Positions 1 through 5,376 of a DNA stretch of 6,350 bases are shown here, piece after piece (the first letter of the stretch is position 1; every line of letters starts with the position of its first letter). Position numbers and translations under genes: made by a program. This stretch comes from Pseudomaricurvus sp965662505 (GTDB taxonomy: Bacteria; Pseudomonadota; Gammaproteobacteria; Pseudomonadales; Cellvibrionaceae). Below the pieces are notes generated by a model. It did not search any database and had not been told where the DNA came from. It worked only from the letters and a program-made list of their open reading frames with translations. The stretch covers positions 1 to 6,350 of the forward strand of contig NZ_CBFIHX010000158.1 in assembly GCF_965662505.1 (NCBI RefSeq). Reading direction: 5' to 3'.

Positions 1-2
1 AC

Positions 3-485
3 TATTTAGATAATAGTTATGGTTATGACCGATCAGGAAAGAAACCAGACTATCGAGCCCCTCTAAATTGGTACGTTAAGAAGTTATCACCTGGCTTCCA
101 GGCAGTCGTTTGTGATATTCATTTTATTGCCAACGGCGGAAAAGATAGTCCAGACCTCTATCGTTCAGTTTTTTTCCCTGTTTCTTCACATCAATTTATC
201 CGAATCAATTTTGATTTCGGTGGTGTTGATATCTTGAATGATGAAATGAGATCGAAACCGTTATTGGCACTCTGCGATTCTATTATTGATTCAATGCGTT
301 TAGATGTGGGTAAATCGATTCAGGAAGAGTGGGACAAAGTGAAAACCACTTGCCCCGATATGTCGATCACGGAAACTTTTGGTGAATTGTCTTGGCCGCT
401 TATAAAAGAAAAGCCCAGTAAAAAGCCGAAGGAATCGGATATTACACCCAGCGAAGTTCAAAAAGCGGTGCTATTTAAACAGTGA
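3..485 (+). CDS. C-terminal part of an unrecognised protein (5' end outside the window)
   Basis: The frame is open from the left edge to the TGA at 483-485, giving 160 visible residues. A TTG at 234 could be taken as a start, but the frame continues upstream without a stop in similar, protein-like sequence (NWYVKKLSPGFQAVVCDIHF around residues 22-41), so the real start lies left of the window. I do not recognise the family. The visible part has a mixed aromatic/beta-like N-terminal half, a more helical middle (around residues 85-115) and a lysine-rich tail (KEKPSKKPKESD). There is no membrane segment in the visible part. GC is about 40% by direct count of positions 1-480, against about 47-62% in sampled stretches of spoT, which suggests a horizontally acquired or accessory gene. 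It converges on the LuxR-type gene on the other strand. Confidence is high that it is coding and nil for a function. Confidence 0.75.
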   Translation, partial: YLDNSYGYDRSGKKPDYRAPLNWYVKKLSPGFQAVVCDIHFIANGGKDSPDLYRSVFFPVSSHQFIRINFDFGGVDILNDEMRSKPLLALCDSIIDSMRLDVGKSIQEEWDKVKTTCPDMSITETFGELSWPLIKEKPSKKPKESDITPSEVQKAVLFKQ

Positions 486-489
486 TTAA

Positions 490-549
490 GGTTCTGGCGA
501 GCTAATGTTCCGAGATTAAATGAGGTCTATTGCATCTCGAGCCAGAACC
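490..549. repeat. Nested inverted repeat between two convergent genes
   Basis: An outer pair of perfect 9-bp arms, GGTTCTGGC (490-498) and GCCAGAACC (541-549), encloses an inner pair of perfect 6-bp arms, CGAGAT (511-516) and ATCTCG (534-539). It fills the 68-bp gap between the stop of the gene at 3-485 and the stop of the LuxR-type gene at 554. Neither side carries a T tract: the plus strand continues into a run of C. It is therefore not a classic intrinsic terminator, but it could protect or end both transcripts as a folded 3' end. The pairing is seen directly; the role is inferred. Confidence 0.6.
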
Positions 550-553
550 CCCC

Positions 554-1336
554 CTACTCCCCTTCCGGCGTATGCCCCAACCAAATGGCCATCAGTGCCG
601 CGCGGCTATTAACGTTAAATTTCCGATAAATAGAAACCACGTGCTTATGGGTGGTGTCGACTTTTTGTCCGAGTGATTCTGCGATTTGTTTTTCTGTCTG
701 GTCTGTCAACAACAGTTGTAAAACACGCTTCTCGGTCGGTGTCAGCGCCGCTTCGGCAATGAGCAGGCCGTGATGGAGCAGAACCTGTTTGTGGAACCAC
801 TTCAGGCTGCGCAGGCAATCGCTGGCGAGGTCGAGATCAGCCTGGCTGAATTGCGGCTTGGATATTGAGCGGTTAAAGCAAAAATAGGCTTCAGAGTCTT
901 TGTTCACCGGTGCGATAACAAACATTGTATCGCCAAGGCCACGCGATCGGTAATGGCGATGGTATTGAGGAGTGGAATAATACGCATCGGTGACGTGATC
1001 TCTGAGAAACAAGGAGCGAAAGCGGCCGCTTTGGCGCACATGATTGTAAGAGCTCTCGTCAATAATCCCTTCGTGCTCATCGAGTTGTGCACCGCGATAC
1101 ACTTTTTGATCGTGAATTTCTTCAGCAGGATAAAACACCGGACCCAGTCGCCAGCCCAGTAGCGGATCATTCTCTGACGGAGACATGCGATAAGCCGACA
1201 GCCAATAGCTGTGGTCGGCGTCCACCAACGTGCAGATGCTGTTCAGTAAATATTTTAGTGCCTGTTCAGCCTGGGCGGCTGGCCAGTCAGCCAGCTTATC
1301 CCAAATCTGATGGATGTGTGTCTGTTGCTCTTCCAT
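554..1336 (-). CDS. LuxR-family transcriptional regulator with N-terminal sensor-like region
   Basis: This is a predicted DNA-binding regulator of about 260 residues. The C-terminal 57 or so residues (about 198-254) form a LuxR/GerE helix-turn-helix: LTPTEKRVLQLLLTDQTEKQ leads into IAESLGQKVDTTHKHV and then IYRKFNVNSRAALMA. The recognition-helix region reads TTHKHV where many family members have TVKTH. The N-terminal 190 or so residues have no receiver-type phosphorylation pattern and resemble the divergent GAF/PAS-like sensor halves of such proteins; the ligand is unknown. Start choice is uncertain. The ATG at 1336 is used here. An in-frame TTG at 1345 lies 4 bp after the ridA stop and is preceded by GGTGA nine bases upstream, so MNHMEEQ is also possible. 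The very short gap to ridA suggests co-transcription and perhaps translational coupling. The stop is TAG at 556-554. Confidence 0.85.
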   Translation of the reverse strand: MEEQQTHIHQIWDKLADWPAAQAEQALKYLLNSICTLVDADHSYWLSAYRMSPSENDPLLGWRLGPVFYPAEEIHDQKVYRGAQLDEHEGIIDESSYNHVRQSGRFRSLFLRDHVTDAYYSTPQYHRHYRSRGLGDTMFVIAPVNKDSEAYFCFNRSISKPQFSQADLDLASDCLRSLKWFHKQVLLHHGLLIAEAALTPTEKRVLQLLLTDQTEKQIAESLGQKVDTTHKHVVSIYRKFNVNSRAALMAIWLGHTPEGE

Positions 1337-1349
1337 GTGGTTCAACAGA

Positions 1350-1733
1350 TTAAATCACCATAATCCCGTCGGCTTCTACCATGGCGCCTTTAGGCAATTG
1401 TTTAACGCCTACTGCAGCGCGGGCCGGGTAAGGCTCGTCAAAATACTGCGCCATGACTTCGTTGACGGTGGGAAAGTTGTTCAGGTCTTCCAGAAAGATA
1501 CCCAGCTTGACGATATTGGCCAGTGAGCCGCCAGAGGCTTCGCACACAGCGCTGAGGTTCTTAAACATCTGATGTGCCTGGGCTTCGAAGCCGCCGTCGA
1601 CCAGTTCCATGGTTTGCGGGTCGAGCGGGATCTGGCCAGACAGATAAACGGTGTTATTCACTTTAACCGCTTGTGAATAAGTGCCGATGGCGGCAGGTGC
1701 GTTTTCGGTATTGATGATTGCTTTGTTTGTCAT
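1350..1733 (-). CDS. ridA: RidA family reactive intermediate/imine deaminase
   Basis: This 127-residue protein matches the RidA (YjgF/YER057c/UK114) family over its full length; E. coli RidA has 128 residues. RidA hydrolyses the reactive enamine/imine intermediates formed by pyridoxal-phosphate enzymes such as threonine dehydratase, releasing ammonia, and acts in the cytoplasm as a homotrimer. Hallmarks seen are TENAPAAIGTYSQAV (residues 9-23), SGQIPLDP (32-39), the catalytic-site arginine R105 in YPARAAV, and E120. The position of E. coli Cys107 is alanine here; that cysteine is not considered essential for imine hydrolysis. I chose the ATG at 1733 because AAGGA lies seven bases upstream; a TTG two codons earlier has no comparable site. 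The gene follows spoT, as in some Pseudomonas-type genomes, but an intrinsic terminator separates them. The LuxR-type gene follows immediately. Confidence 0.95.
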   Translation of the reverse strand: MTNKAIINTENAPAAIGTYSQAVKVNNTVYLSGQIPLDPQTMELVDGGFEAQAHQMFKNLSAVCEASGGSLANIVKLGIFLEDLNNFPTVNEVMAQYFDEPYPARAAVGVKQLPKGAMVEADGIMVI

Positions 1734-1759
1734 GTTCAAGTCCTTCTTTATCGGTTCCG

Positions 1760-1780
1760 CAGCGTTGTGACTCTACGCTG
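1760..1780. repeat. Short inverted repeat in the ridA leader
   Basis: Perfect 6-bp arms CAGCGT (1760-1765) and ACGCTG (1775-1780) are separated by nine bases. The element lies about 27 bp upstream of the ridA ATG and downstream of the spoT terminator. It could be an operator-like dyad or a small hairpin in the ridA leader. I found no convincing -35/-10 pair between 1740 and 1800, so the ridA promoter is not located. A 6-bp dyad can arise by chance. Confidence 0.35.
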
Positions 1781-1800
1781 GGTTCATGGCTCTTATGAAT

Positions 1801-1833
1801 AAAAAACGGGAGAGGAGGAAAGCCCCTCTCCCG
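1801..1833 (-). terminator. Intrinsic (rho-independent) terminator after spoT
   Basis: On the minus strand a 9-bp perfect GC-rich stem is formed by CGGGAGAGG (1833-1825) and CCTCTCCCG (1815-1807) around a nine-base loop. It is followed directly by six T (1806-1801) and then ATTC. It starts 22 bp beyond the spoT TGA (1858-1856), a textbook position. The plus-strand side has only GCGTTTTG beyond the stem, so it would be weaker in that direction. It should end most gmk/rpoZ/spoT transcription before ridA. Confidence 0.92.
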
Positions 1834-1855
1834 CGTTTTGTATGAGTATTGTGTA

Positions 1856-3973
1856 TCAGTTTTTACTTCGGGTGATCTTGATGACCGCGCTGATGAGTTT
1901 TAGACGACGCATGATGTGCGCCAGATGCACGCGGTTGTGGACGCCGAGACAGAAGCGAATCACGGAGTTGTGAGCGTCCCGTTCGTCCACGTTAACCTGT
2001 TCGATGTTGCCTTTGAGTTCGGCAATGCGTGTGGCCAGCGAGGCGATAATGCCGCGCTCGGATTGCACTTCGACGCGAATGTCGGCCAGAAACTCGCCGG
2101 TTACGGTAGGCGCCCAGTTAACCGCACTGATCTTTTCCGGATTGTGGCGCAGTTCGGAAATATTGCGGCAGGTATCGCGGTGTACGACCAGTCCTTTACC
2201 GGCACTGATATGGCCGATGATCGGATCGCCGGGAATCGGGCGACAGCAACGGGCGAAGCTGATCATCAGGCCGTCGGTGGAGTCGATCATCAGCGGCGAA
2301 TAAATATTGCCGCTGCTGGTGCTGGTGGTTTTGTCCGAAGCCAGAATCTTGGCCACGGCGTGCGCAATGCGGTTACCCAGACCGATGTCTTCCAGCAGGG
2401 CGTCCAGCGACGCGGTATTGGTGGCGCTGAGCAGAACCTGAGTCTGATCGTCCGTCAGGTCTTTCAGCTCGATACCCTCGTCCAACAGCGCGCGACCGAA
2501 CATGCGTCGGCCCAGCTCAATGGATTCATGGTGGCGCTGGTTTTTCAGGAAGTGGCGAATACCACTGCGCGCCCGTCCCGAGGTGACAAAGTTGAGCCAG
2601 TTGGGGTTCGGTTGAGCACCGGGCGAGGTGATGATCTGGATCTTCTGCCCGCTCTGCAGGGTTTGCGACAGCGGCGCCAGACGGTCGTTGATGCGACAGG
2701 CCACGCAGCGGTGCCCTACATCGGTGTGCACGGCGTAGGCAAAATCCACCGGAGTCGCGCCGGAAGGCAGCTCCACAATTTTGCCCTTGGGCGTGAACAC
2801 GTAGACCTCGTCCGGGAACAGGTCGATCTTCACGTTCTCGATAAATTCCAGCGAGTCGCCGGCGCGCTGCTGCATTTCCAGCAAGCCCTGAATCCACTGG
2901 CGTGCCCGAGCGTGTGAGCCGCTGGGCATATCGTCGTCGCTGTCGGACTTGTACAGCCAATGAGCGGCGATGCCGGAGTTGGCCATCTCGTCCATCTCTT
3001 TGGTGCGGATCTGCACTTCGATGGGTACGCCGTGCATGCCCACTAGTACGGTGTGCAACGACTGATAGCCATTGGCTTTAGGAATGGCGATGTAGTCTTT
3101 GAACTCGGTAATGACCGGCTTGTAGAGATTGTGCACCGCGCCCAGTACCCGGTAGCAGGTATCGACGCTGTCGACGATGATGCGGAAGGCGTAGACGTCC
3201 ATGATTTCCTTGAACGACTTCTTCTTATTGCGCATCTTCTGATAAATACTGAACAGGTGTTTCTCGCGACCGATCACCAGGGAGTTGATCTGTTCACGCT
3301 CCAGACGCAACTCGATGGCGTTCTGAATTTTCTCGACTAACTCTTTGCGGTTCCCGCGAGCCGTCTTAAGCGCAGTTTGCAAGCGCTCACTTCTAAGCGG
3401 ATACATGGCGGCAAAACCGCGGTTTTCCAGCTCCAGACGGATGTTGTTCATGCCCAGACGCTGGGCAATCGGGGCGTAGATTTCCAGGGTTTCCTTGGCG
3501 ATGCGACGTTTCTTCTCGGGCTTGAGAGCCCCGAGGGTGCGCATGTTGTGCAGCCGATCGGCCAGCTTCACCAGAATCACGCGGATGTCTTTGGCCATCG
3601 CCAGCGCCATCTTCTGGAAGTTCTCGGCCTGTTTCTGTGCCTGGGTTTCAAACTCAAACTGAGTCAGCTTACTGACGCCGTCCACCAGCTCGGCCACGGG
3701 TCCACCGAACTGCTCGGTGAGGGCGTCTTTGGAAATGGTGGTGTCTTCGATCACGTCGTGAAGCATGGCGGCCATCAGGCTTTGATGGTCCATGTGCATG
3801 CCGGCCAGAATGGTGGCAACTTCCAGAGGATGGGTTACATAGGGTTCGCCACTGCGGCGGCGCTGGCCTTCGTGGGCTTGTTCTGCGTAGAAGTAGGCAC
3901 GCTTAACGCGATTGATCTGATGCGGTTCGAGATAGGAGGAGAGCCGGTGGCCCAAGGACTCAAGTGTTTGCAT
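1856..3973 (-). CDS. spoT: Bifunctional (p)ppGpp synthetase/hydrolase SpoT
   Basis: This 705-residue RelA/SpoT homologue is close to E. coli SpoT (702 residues) in length and order. It degrades (p)ppGpp to GDP/GTP plus pyrophosphate and can also make it from ATP and GDP/GTP, in the cytoplasm. The HD hydrolase domain is intact: H48, the HDVIEDT motif with H72, D73, E76 and D77 (residues 72-78), and ADRLHN with D139. The synthetase domain has GREKH (235-239), D259 in DVYAFRI, KDYIAIPKANGYQSLHT (292-308) and IEVQIRT (318-324). A TGS domain starts near 388 (DEVYVFTPKG), a conserved-cysteine segment has CCRPIPGDPIIGH near 576, and an ACT domain ends the protein. The usual RXKD charge motif reads EFKD (290-293). 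The start is supported by AGGA five bases before the ATG. It lies 64 bp after rpoZ and is followed by a strong terminator. Confidence 0.98.
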   Translation of the reverse strand: MQTLESLGHRLSSYLEPHQINRVKRAYFYAEQAHEGQRRRSGEPYVTHPLEVATILAGMHMDHQSLMAAMLHDVIEDTTISKDALTEQFGGPVAELVDGVSKLTQFEFETQAQKQAENFQKMALAMAKDIRVILVKLADRLHNMRTLGALKPEKKRRIAKETLEIYAPIAQRLGMNNIRLELENRGFAAMYPLRSERLQTALKTARGNRKELVEKIQNAIELRLEREQINSLVIGREKHLFSIYQKMRNKKKSFKEIMDVYAFRIIVDSVDTCYRVLGAVHNLYKPVITEFKDYIAIPKANGYQSLHTVLVGMHGVPIEVQIRTKEMDEMANSGIAAHWLYKSDSDDDMPSGSHARARQWIQGLLEMQQRAGDSLEFIENVKIDLFPDEVYVFTPKGKIVELPSGATPVDFAYAVHTDVGHRCVACRINDRLAPLSQTLQSGQKIQIITSPGAQPNPNWLNFVTSGRARSGIRHFLKNQRHHESIELGRRMFGRALLDEGIELKDLTDDQTQVLLSATNTASLDALLEDIGLGNRIAHAVAKILASDKTTSTSSGNIYSPLMIDSTDGLMISFARCCRPIPGDPIIGHISAGKGLVVHRDTCRNISELRHNPEKISAVNWAPTVTGEFLADIRVEVQSERGIIASLATRIAELKGNIEQVNVDERDAHNSVIRFCLGVHNRVHLAHIMRRLKLISAVIKITRSKN

Positions 3974-3998
3974 CGGGGTCCTGTATCGGTTGATGTCT

Positions 3999-4031
3999 GG
4001 GGAAAGTGGGGATTGACCCCACTTTTGCCCC
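3999..4031. repeat. Strong hairpin in the rpoZ-spoT spacer
   Basis: The arms GGGGAAAGTGGGG (3999-4011) and CCCCACTTTTGCCCC (4017-4031) pair over 13 bp with a two-base bulge and a five-base loop. It starts seven bases after the rpoZ stop (4040-4038) and ends about 26 bp before the spoT start. No T tract follows on the minus strand, so it is unlikely to be a full intrinsic terminator. An RNA-stabilising, processing or partial attenuation role between rpoZ and spoT is an inference. Confidence 0.7.
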
Positions 4032-4037
4032 AGCTTA

Positions 4038-4295
4038 TTACATCTGCGGCGCTGTGTCGTCGATAACGAACTCTTCGAAATCGTCCTGCTCTTCTTTCTG
4101 AGTCAGGATGCTGGCGTCGATGAAACCTTCTTCGATTTCGCGCAGTGCGATAACGGTTGGCTTGTCGTTTTCTTCCGGTACAAACGGGTCCTTGCCGCCA
4201 ACAGCGATTTGACGAGCACGTTTGCTGCTAACTAGAACCAATTCAAAGCGGTTGTCTACATGATCAAGACAATCTTCTACAGTAATACGAGCCAT
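4038..4295 (-). CDS. rpoZ: DNA-directed RNA polymerase omega subunit
   Basis: This 85-residue protein aligns along nearly its whole length with E. coli omega (91 residues). Shared segments include MARITVEDCLDHVDNRFELV, the SSKRARQ helix, VGGKDPFVPEENDKPTVIAL and REIEEGFID. The variable acidic C-terminus (KEEQDDFEEFVIDD) is shorter than in E. coli. Omega binds the beta' subunit, helps polymerase assembly and, in E. coli, forms part of one ppGpp-binding site, which fits its position directly before spoT. An AAAAAGG Shine-Dalgarno-like run lies seven bases before the ATG, so the start is secure. It is separated from gmk by 241 bp, an unusually roomy gap containing repeats, and from spoT by 64 bp containing a hairpin. 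Confidence 0.98.
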   Translation of the reverse strand: MARITVEDCLDHVDNRFELVLVSSKRARQIAVGGKDPFVPEENDKPTVIALREIEEGFIDASILTQKEEQDDFEEFVIDDTAPQM

Positions 4296-4316
4296 TTGTA
4301 TGCCTTTTTAACGAGT

Positions 4317-4343
4317 GCTCCGCCCAGTGCGGAGCGAATAATA
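4317..4343 (-). promoter_or_regulatory. rpoZ leader: candidate -10 element and small hairpin
   Basis: On the minus strand TATTAT (4343-4338) is a reasonable -10 element, though the -35 position (ACACAC, 4366-4361) is poor. Just downstream, perfect 7-bp arms GCTCCGC (4317-4323) and GCGGAGC (4329-4335) enclose a five-base loop, so a transcript from this site would begin close to the hairpin. No T tract follows the stem. The hairpin ends 21 bases before the rpoZ ATG and leaves the ribosome binding site free. The pairing is seen; promoter activity is a guess. Confidence 0.35.
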
Positions 4344-4456
4344 CAGAGCGGGTGAATCCTGTGTGTCCGGCCTGACAGTCGTCGCGTCTTGTGGATCGCG
4401 ATGGAGTAATAATGACTGAGTCCGAAAAGGTCGGCCAGTGTACGCAAAACAACCAG

Positions 4457-4544
4457 TTAGGACAATAGCAAAGTAGCCTCAGGGCAATAGCAAAGCGATC
4501 TTAGGGCACCGATACCGTGATATTAGGACAGTAATATCAAGACA
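4457..4544. repeat. Imperfect 22-bp tandem repeat, four units, in the gmk-rpoZ spacer
   Basis: Four consecutive 22-bp units start at 4457, 4479, 4501 and 4523. Their first eight bases read TTAGGACA, TCAGGGCA, TTAGGGCA and TTAGGACA. Units 1 and 2 agree at 16 of 22 positions, sharing CAATAGCAAAG; units 3 and 4 keep mainly the leading octamer. The last unit runs over the gmk stop codon (4539-4537). A 22-bp period is about two helical turns, so the octamers would lie on the same DNA face. No known family is recognised. The remainder of the 241-bp spacer shows only small dyads, such as GACT/AGTC near 4413-4422. Confidence 0.65.
4518..4539. repeat. Perfect 8-bp-arm dyad overlapping the gmk stop codon
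   Basis: TGATATTA (4518-4525) and TAATATCA (4532-4539) are perfect inverted repeats around the six-base spacer GGACAG. The right arm contains the gmk stop codon on the minus strand. The symmetry and the total length of 22 bp resemble an operator for a dimeric regulator; as RNA it would be a weak AT-rich hairpin at the gmk 3' end without a following T tract. The dyad is centred on the TTAGGACA octamer of the fourth tandem unit. Confidence 0.6.
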
Positions 4545-5154
4545 ACAGCGACGCCAGCAATTGCCCGTGTCTTTGCTGCTGATTTTCCAGTGTCAGACGG
4601 GTGGAGAGCAGAACGGCCTGAAAATCCTTCAGCGCGACATCAAAATCATCATTGATAATGACGAAACTGGCTTCCACATAATGGGACATCTCACTGATGG
4701 CTTCCTGCATGCGCGCATCGATAATACTGCTGTCGTCCTGTCCGCGACCGGTCAGGCGGCGAGTCAGCTCTTCCCGCGACGGCGGCAGGATAAACACGCC
4801 CACGGTTTCCGGGATTAGGCGTCGCACCTGCTGGGCGCCCTGCCAGTCGATCTCCAGAATCACATCGGTGCCGCTGTCCAGCGTATCTTTCACCCACTGG
4901 GTGGAGGTGCCGTACAGGTTGCCAAACACCTCGGCGTGCTCCAGAAACGCATTGTCTTTCACCATATTGGTAAACAGATCGCGATCCACAAAGTGGTAGT
5001 TGACCCCATCTTCCTCACCCGGGCGCATGGCGCGAGTGGTGTGAGAGACGGACACCATGACATTGTCGGTGTTGTCGATCAGGGCCTTTACCAGGCTGGT
5101 TTTGCCCGCGCCGGAAGGGGCGGAAACGGTATAGAGAGTGCCGCGTGAGCTCAT
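4537..5154 (-). CDS. gmk: Guanylate kinase
   Basis: This 205-residue protein matches guanylate kinase throughout (E. coli Gmk has 207). It phosphorylates GMP (and dGMP) to GDP with ATP in the cytoplasm, supplying GTP and so the substrate for (p)ppGpp. Visible signatures are the P-loop APSGAGKT (residues 12-19), the GMP-binding SVSHTTRAMRPGEEDGVNYH (35-54, with S37, R41, R44 and Y53), FLEHAEVFGNLYGTS (70-84, with E72 and Y81), IDWQGAQQVR, the lid region RRLTGRGQDD and the late INDDFD. All catalytic and GMP-contact residues expected from the yeast enzyme are present. The Shine-Dalgarno sequence is weak (AGAAG, seven bases before the ATG). Unlike some relatives, no yicC lies next to it; the neighbour is a divergent secreted-protein gene. 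Confidence 0.98.
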   Translation of the reverse strand: MSSRGTLYTVSAPSGAGKTSLVKALIDNTDNVMVSVSHTTRAMRPGEEDGVNYHFVDRDLFTNMVKDNAFLEHAEVFGNLYGTSTQWVKDTLDSGTDVILEIDWQGAQQVRRLIPETVGVFILPPSREELTRRLTGRGQDDSSIIDARMQEAISEMSHYVEASFVIINDDFDVALKDFQAVLLSTRLTLENQQQRHGQLLASLLS

Positions 5155-5198
5155 GGGTCTGCTTCTGTGCCTTTTATGGTGTTCTTGAATAACGGTTA

Positions 5199-5204
5199 AT
5201 CATA
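5199..5204 (-). promoter_or_regulatory. Candidate -10 element for gmk
   Basis: On the minus strand TATGAT (5204-5199) matches the sigma-70 -10 consensus at five of six positions and lies 44 bp upstream of the gmk ATG. The -35 position 17 bp further upstream has no good match (GGATGGTGG region). It is the best candidate I see in 5155-5239, but a single hexamer is weak evidence. Confidence 0.3.
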
Positions 5205-5239
5205 CGTGAGGCTGCCCGGATCCACCATCCCACAGGCTC

Positions 5240-5293
5240 AAGCCTCTTACGCACGCAAAGCCCCTTAAACACAAAAAGCCCCTTACGCACACA
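5240..5293. repeat. 18-bp tandem repeat, three units, upstream of gmk
   Basis: Three head-to-tail 18-bp units read AAGCCTCTTACGCACGCA (5240-5257), AAGCCCCTTAAACACAAA (5258-5275) and AAGCCCCTTACGCACACA (5276-5293). Units 1 and 3 differ at two positions and units 2 and 3 at three. A degenerate fourth copy, AAGCCGTTATTCGAA, follows after one extra base. The array lies 86-139 bp upstream of the gmk start, within the divergent intergenic region. It is non-coding on present evidence. It could be a protein-binding array or a slippage-derived repeat; the intact period argues for a recent origin or for selection. Confidence 0.8.
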
Positions 5294-5313
5294 AAAGCCG
5301 TTATTCGAACTTT

Positions 5314-5370
5314 TTGAGTTCTATACATCAATTGCGGTATGACGCCTGAATTGCTCTCTCATACTATAGT
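5314..5370 (+). promoter_or_regulatory. Candidate promoter sites for the secreted-protein gene
   Basis: Two weak options are visible. TTGAGT (5314-5319) is followed after 18 bp by TATGAC (5338-5343), each matching the sigma-70 consensus at four of six positions. Separately, TATAGT (5365-5370) is a better -10 hexamer but has no -35 at the right distance; it sits in the palindrome ACTATAGT and so could serve either strand. If TATAGT is used, transcription would start near 5377, where the foldable element begins. Confidence 0.3.
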
Positions 5371-5376
5371 GTTAGT

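Noticed and set aside
234..485. A separate 83-residue gene starting with TTG at 234
   Set aside because: The frame is open upstream to the window edge in protein-like sequence and there is no ribosome binding site at 234, so this is an internal codon of a longer gene.
490..549. An integron attC site after the first gene
   Set aside because: The outer arms read GTTCTGG and CCAGAAC, which fit neither RYYYAAC at the left nor GTTRRRY at the right, and no integrase or further cassettes are visible.
1916..2917. A 333-codon open frame on the plus strand inside spoT
   Set aside because: It is the antisense shadow of spoT, whose full-length homology is unambiguous; the predicted product is a low-complexity, H/V/G-rich chain with no family resemblance.
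3377..4066. A 229-codon plus-strand frame over the 5' part of spoT and the rpoZ-spoT spacer
   Set aside because: It is the antisense shadow of the HD-domain region, with no ribosome binding site or family signal.
4317..4335. An intrinsic terminator between gmk and rpoZ
   Set aside because: The 7-bp stem is not followed by a T tract on the minus strand and sits inside the rpoZ leader.
4264..4452. A 62-codon minus-strand frame in the gmk-rpoZ spacer, overlapping the rpoZ start
   Set aside because: There is no ribosome binding site or family resemblance, and it runs through the rpoZ leader hairpin and the rpoZ start; more likely a non-coding spacer.
4457..4544. A CRISPR array
   Set aside because: The units are contiguous 22-bp degenerate repeats with no unique spacers, and there are no cas genes nearby.
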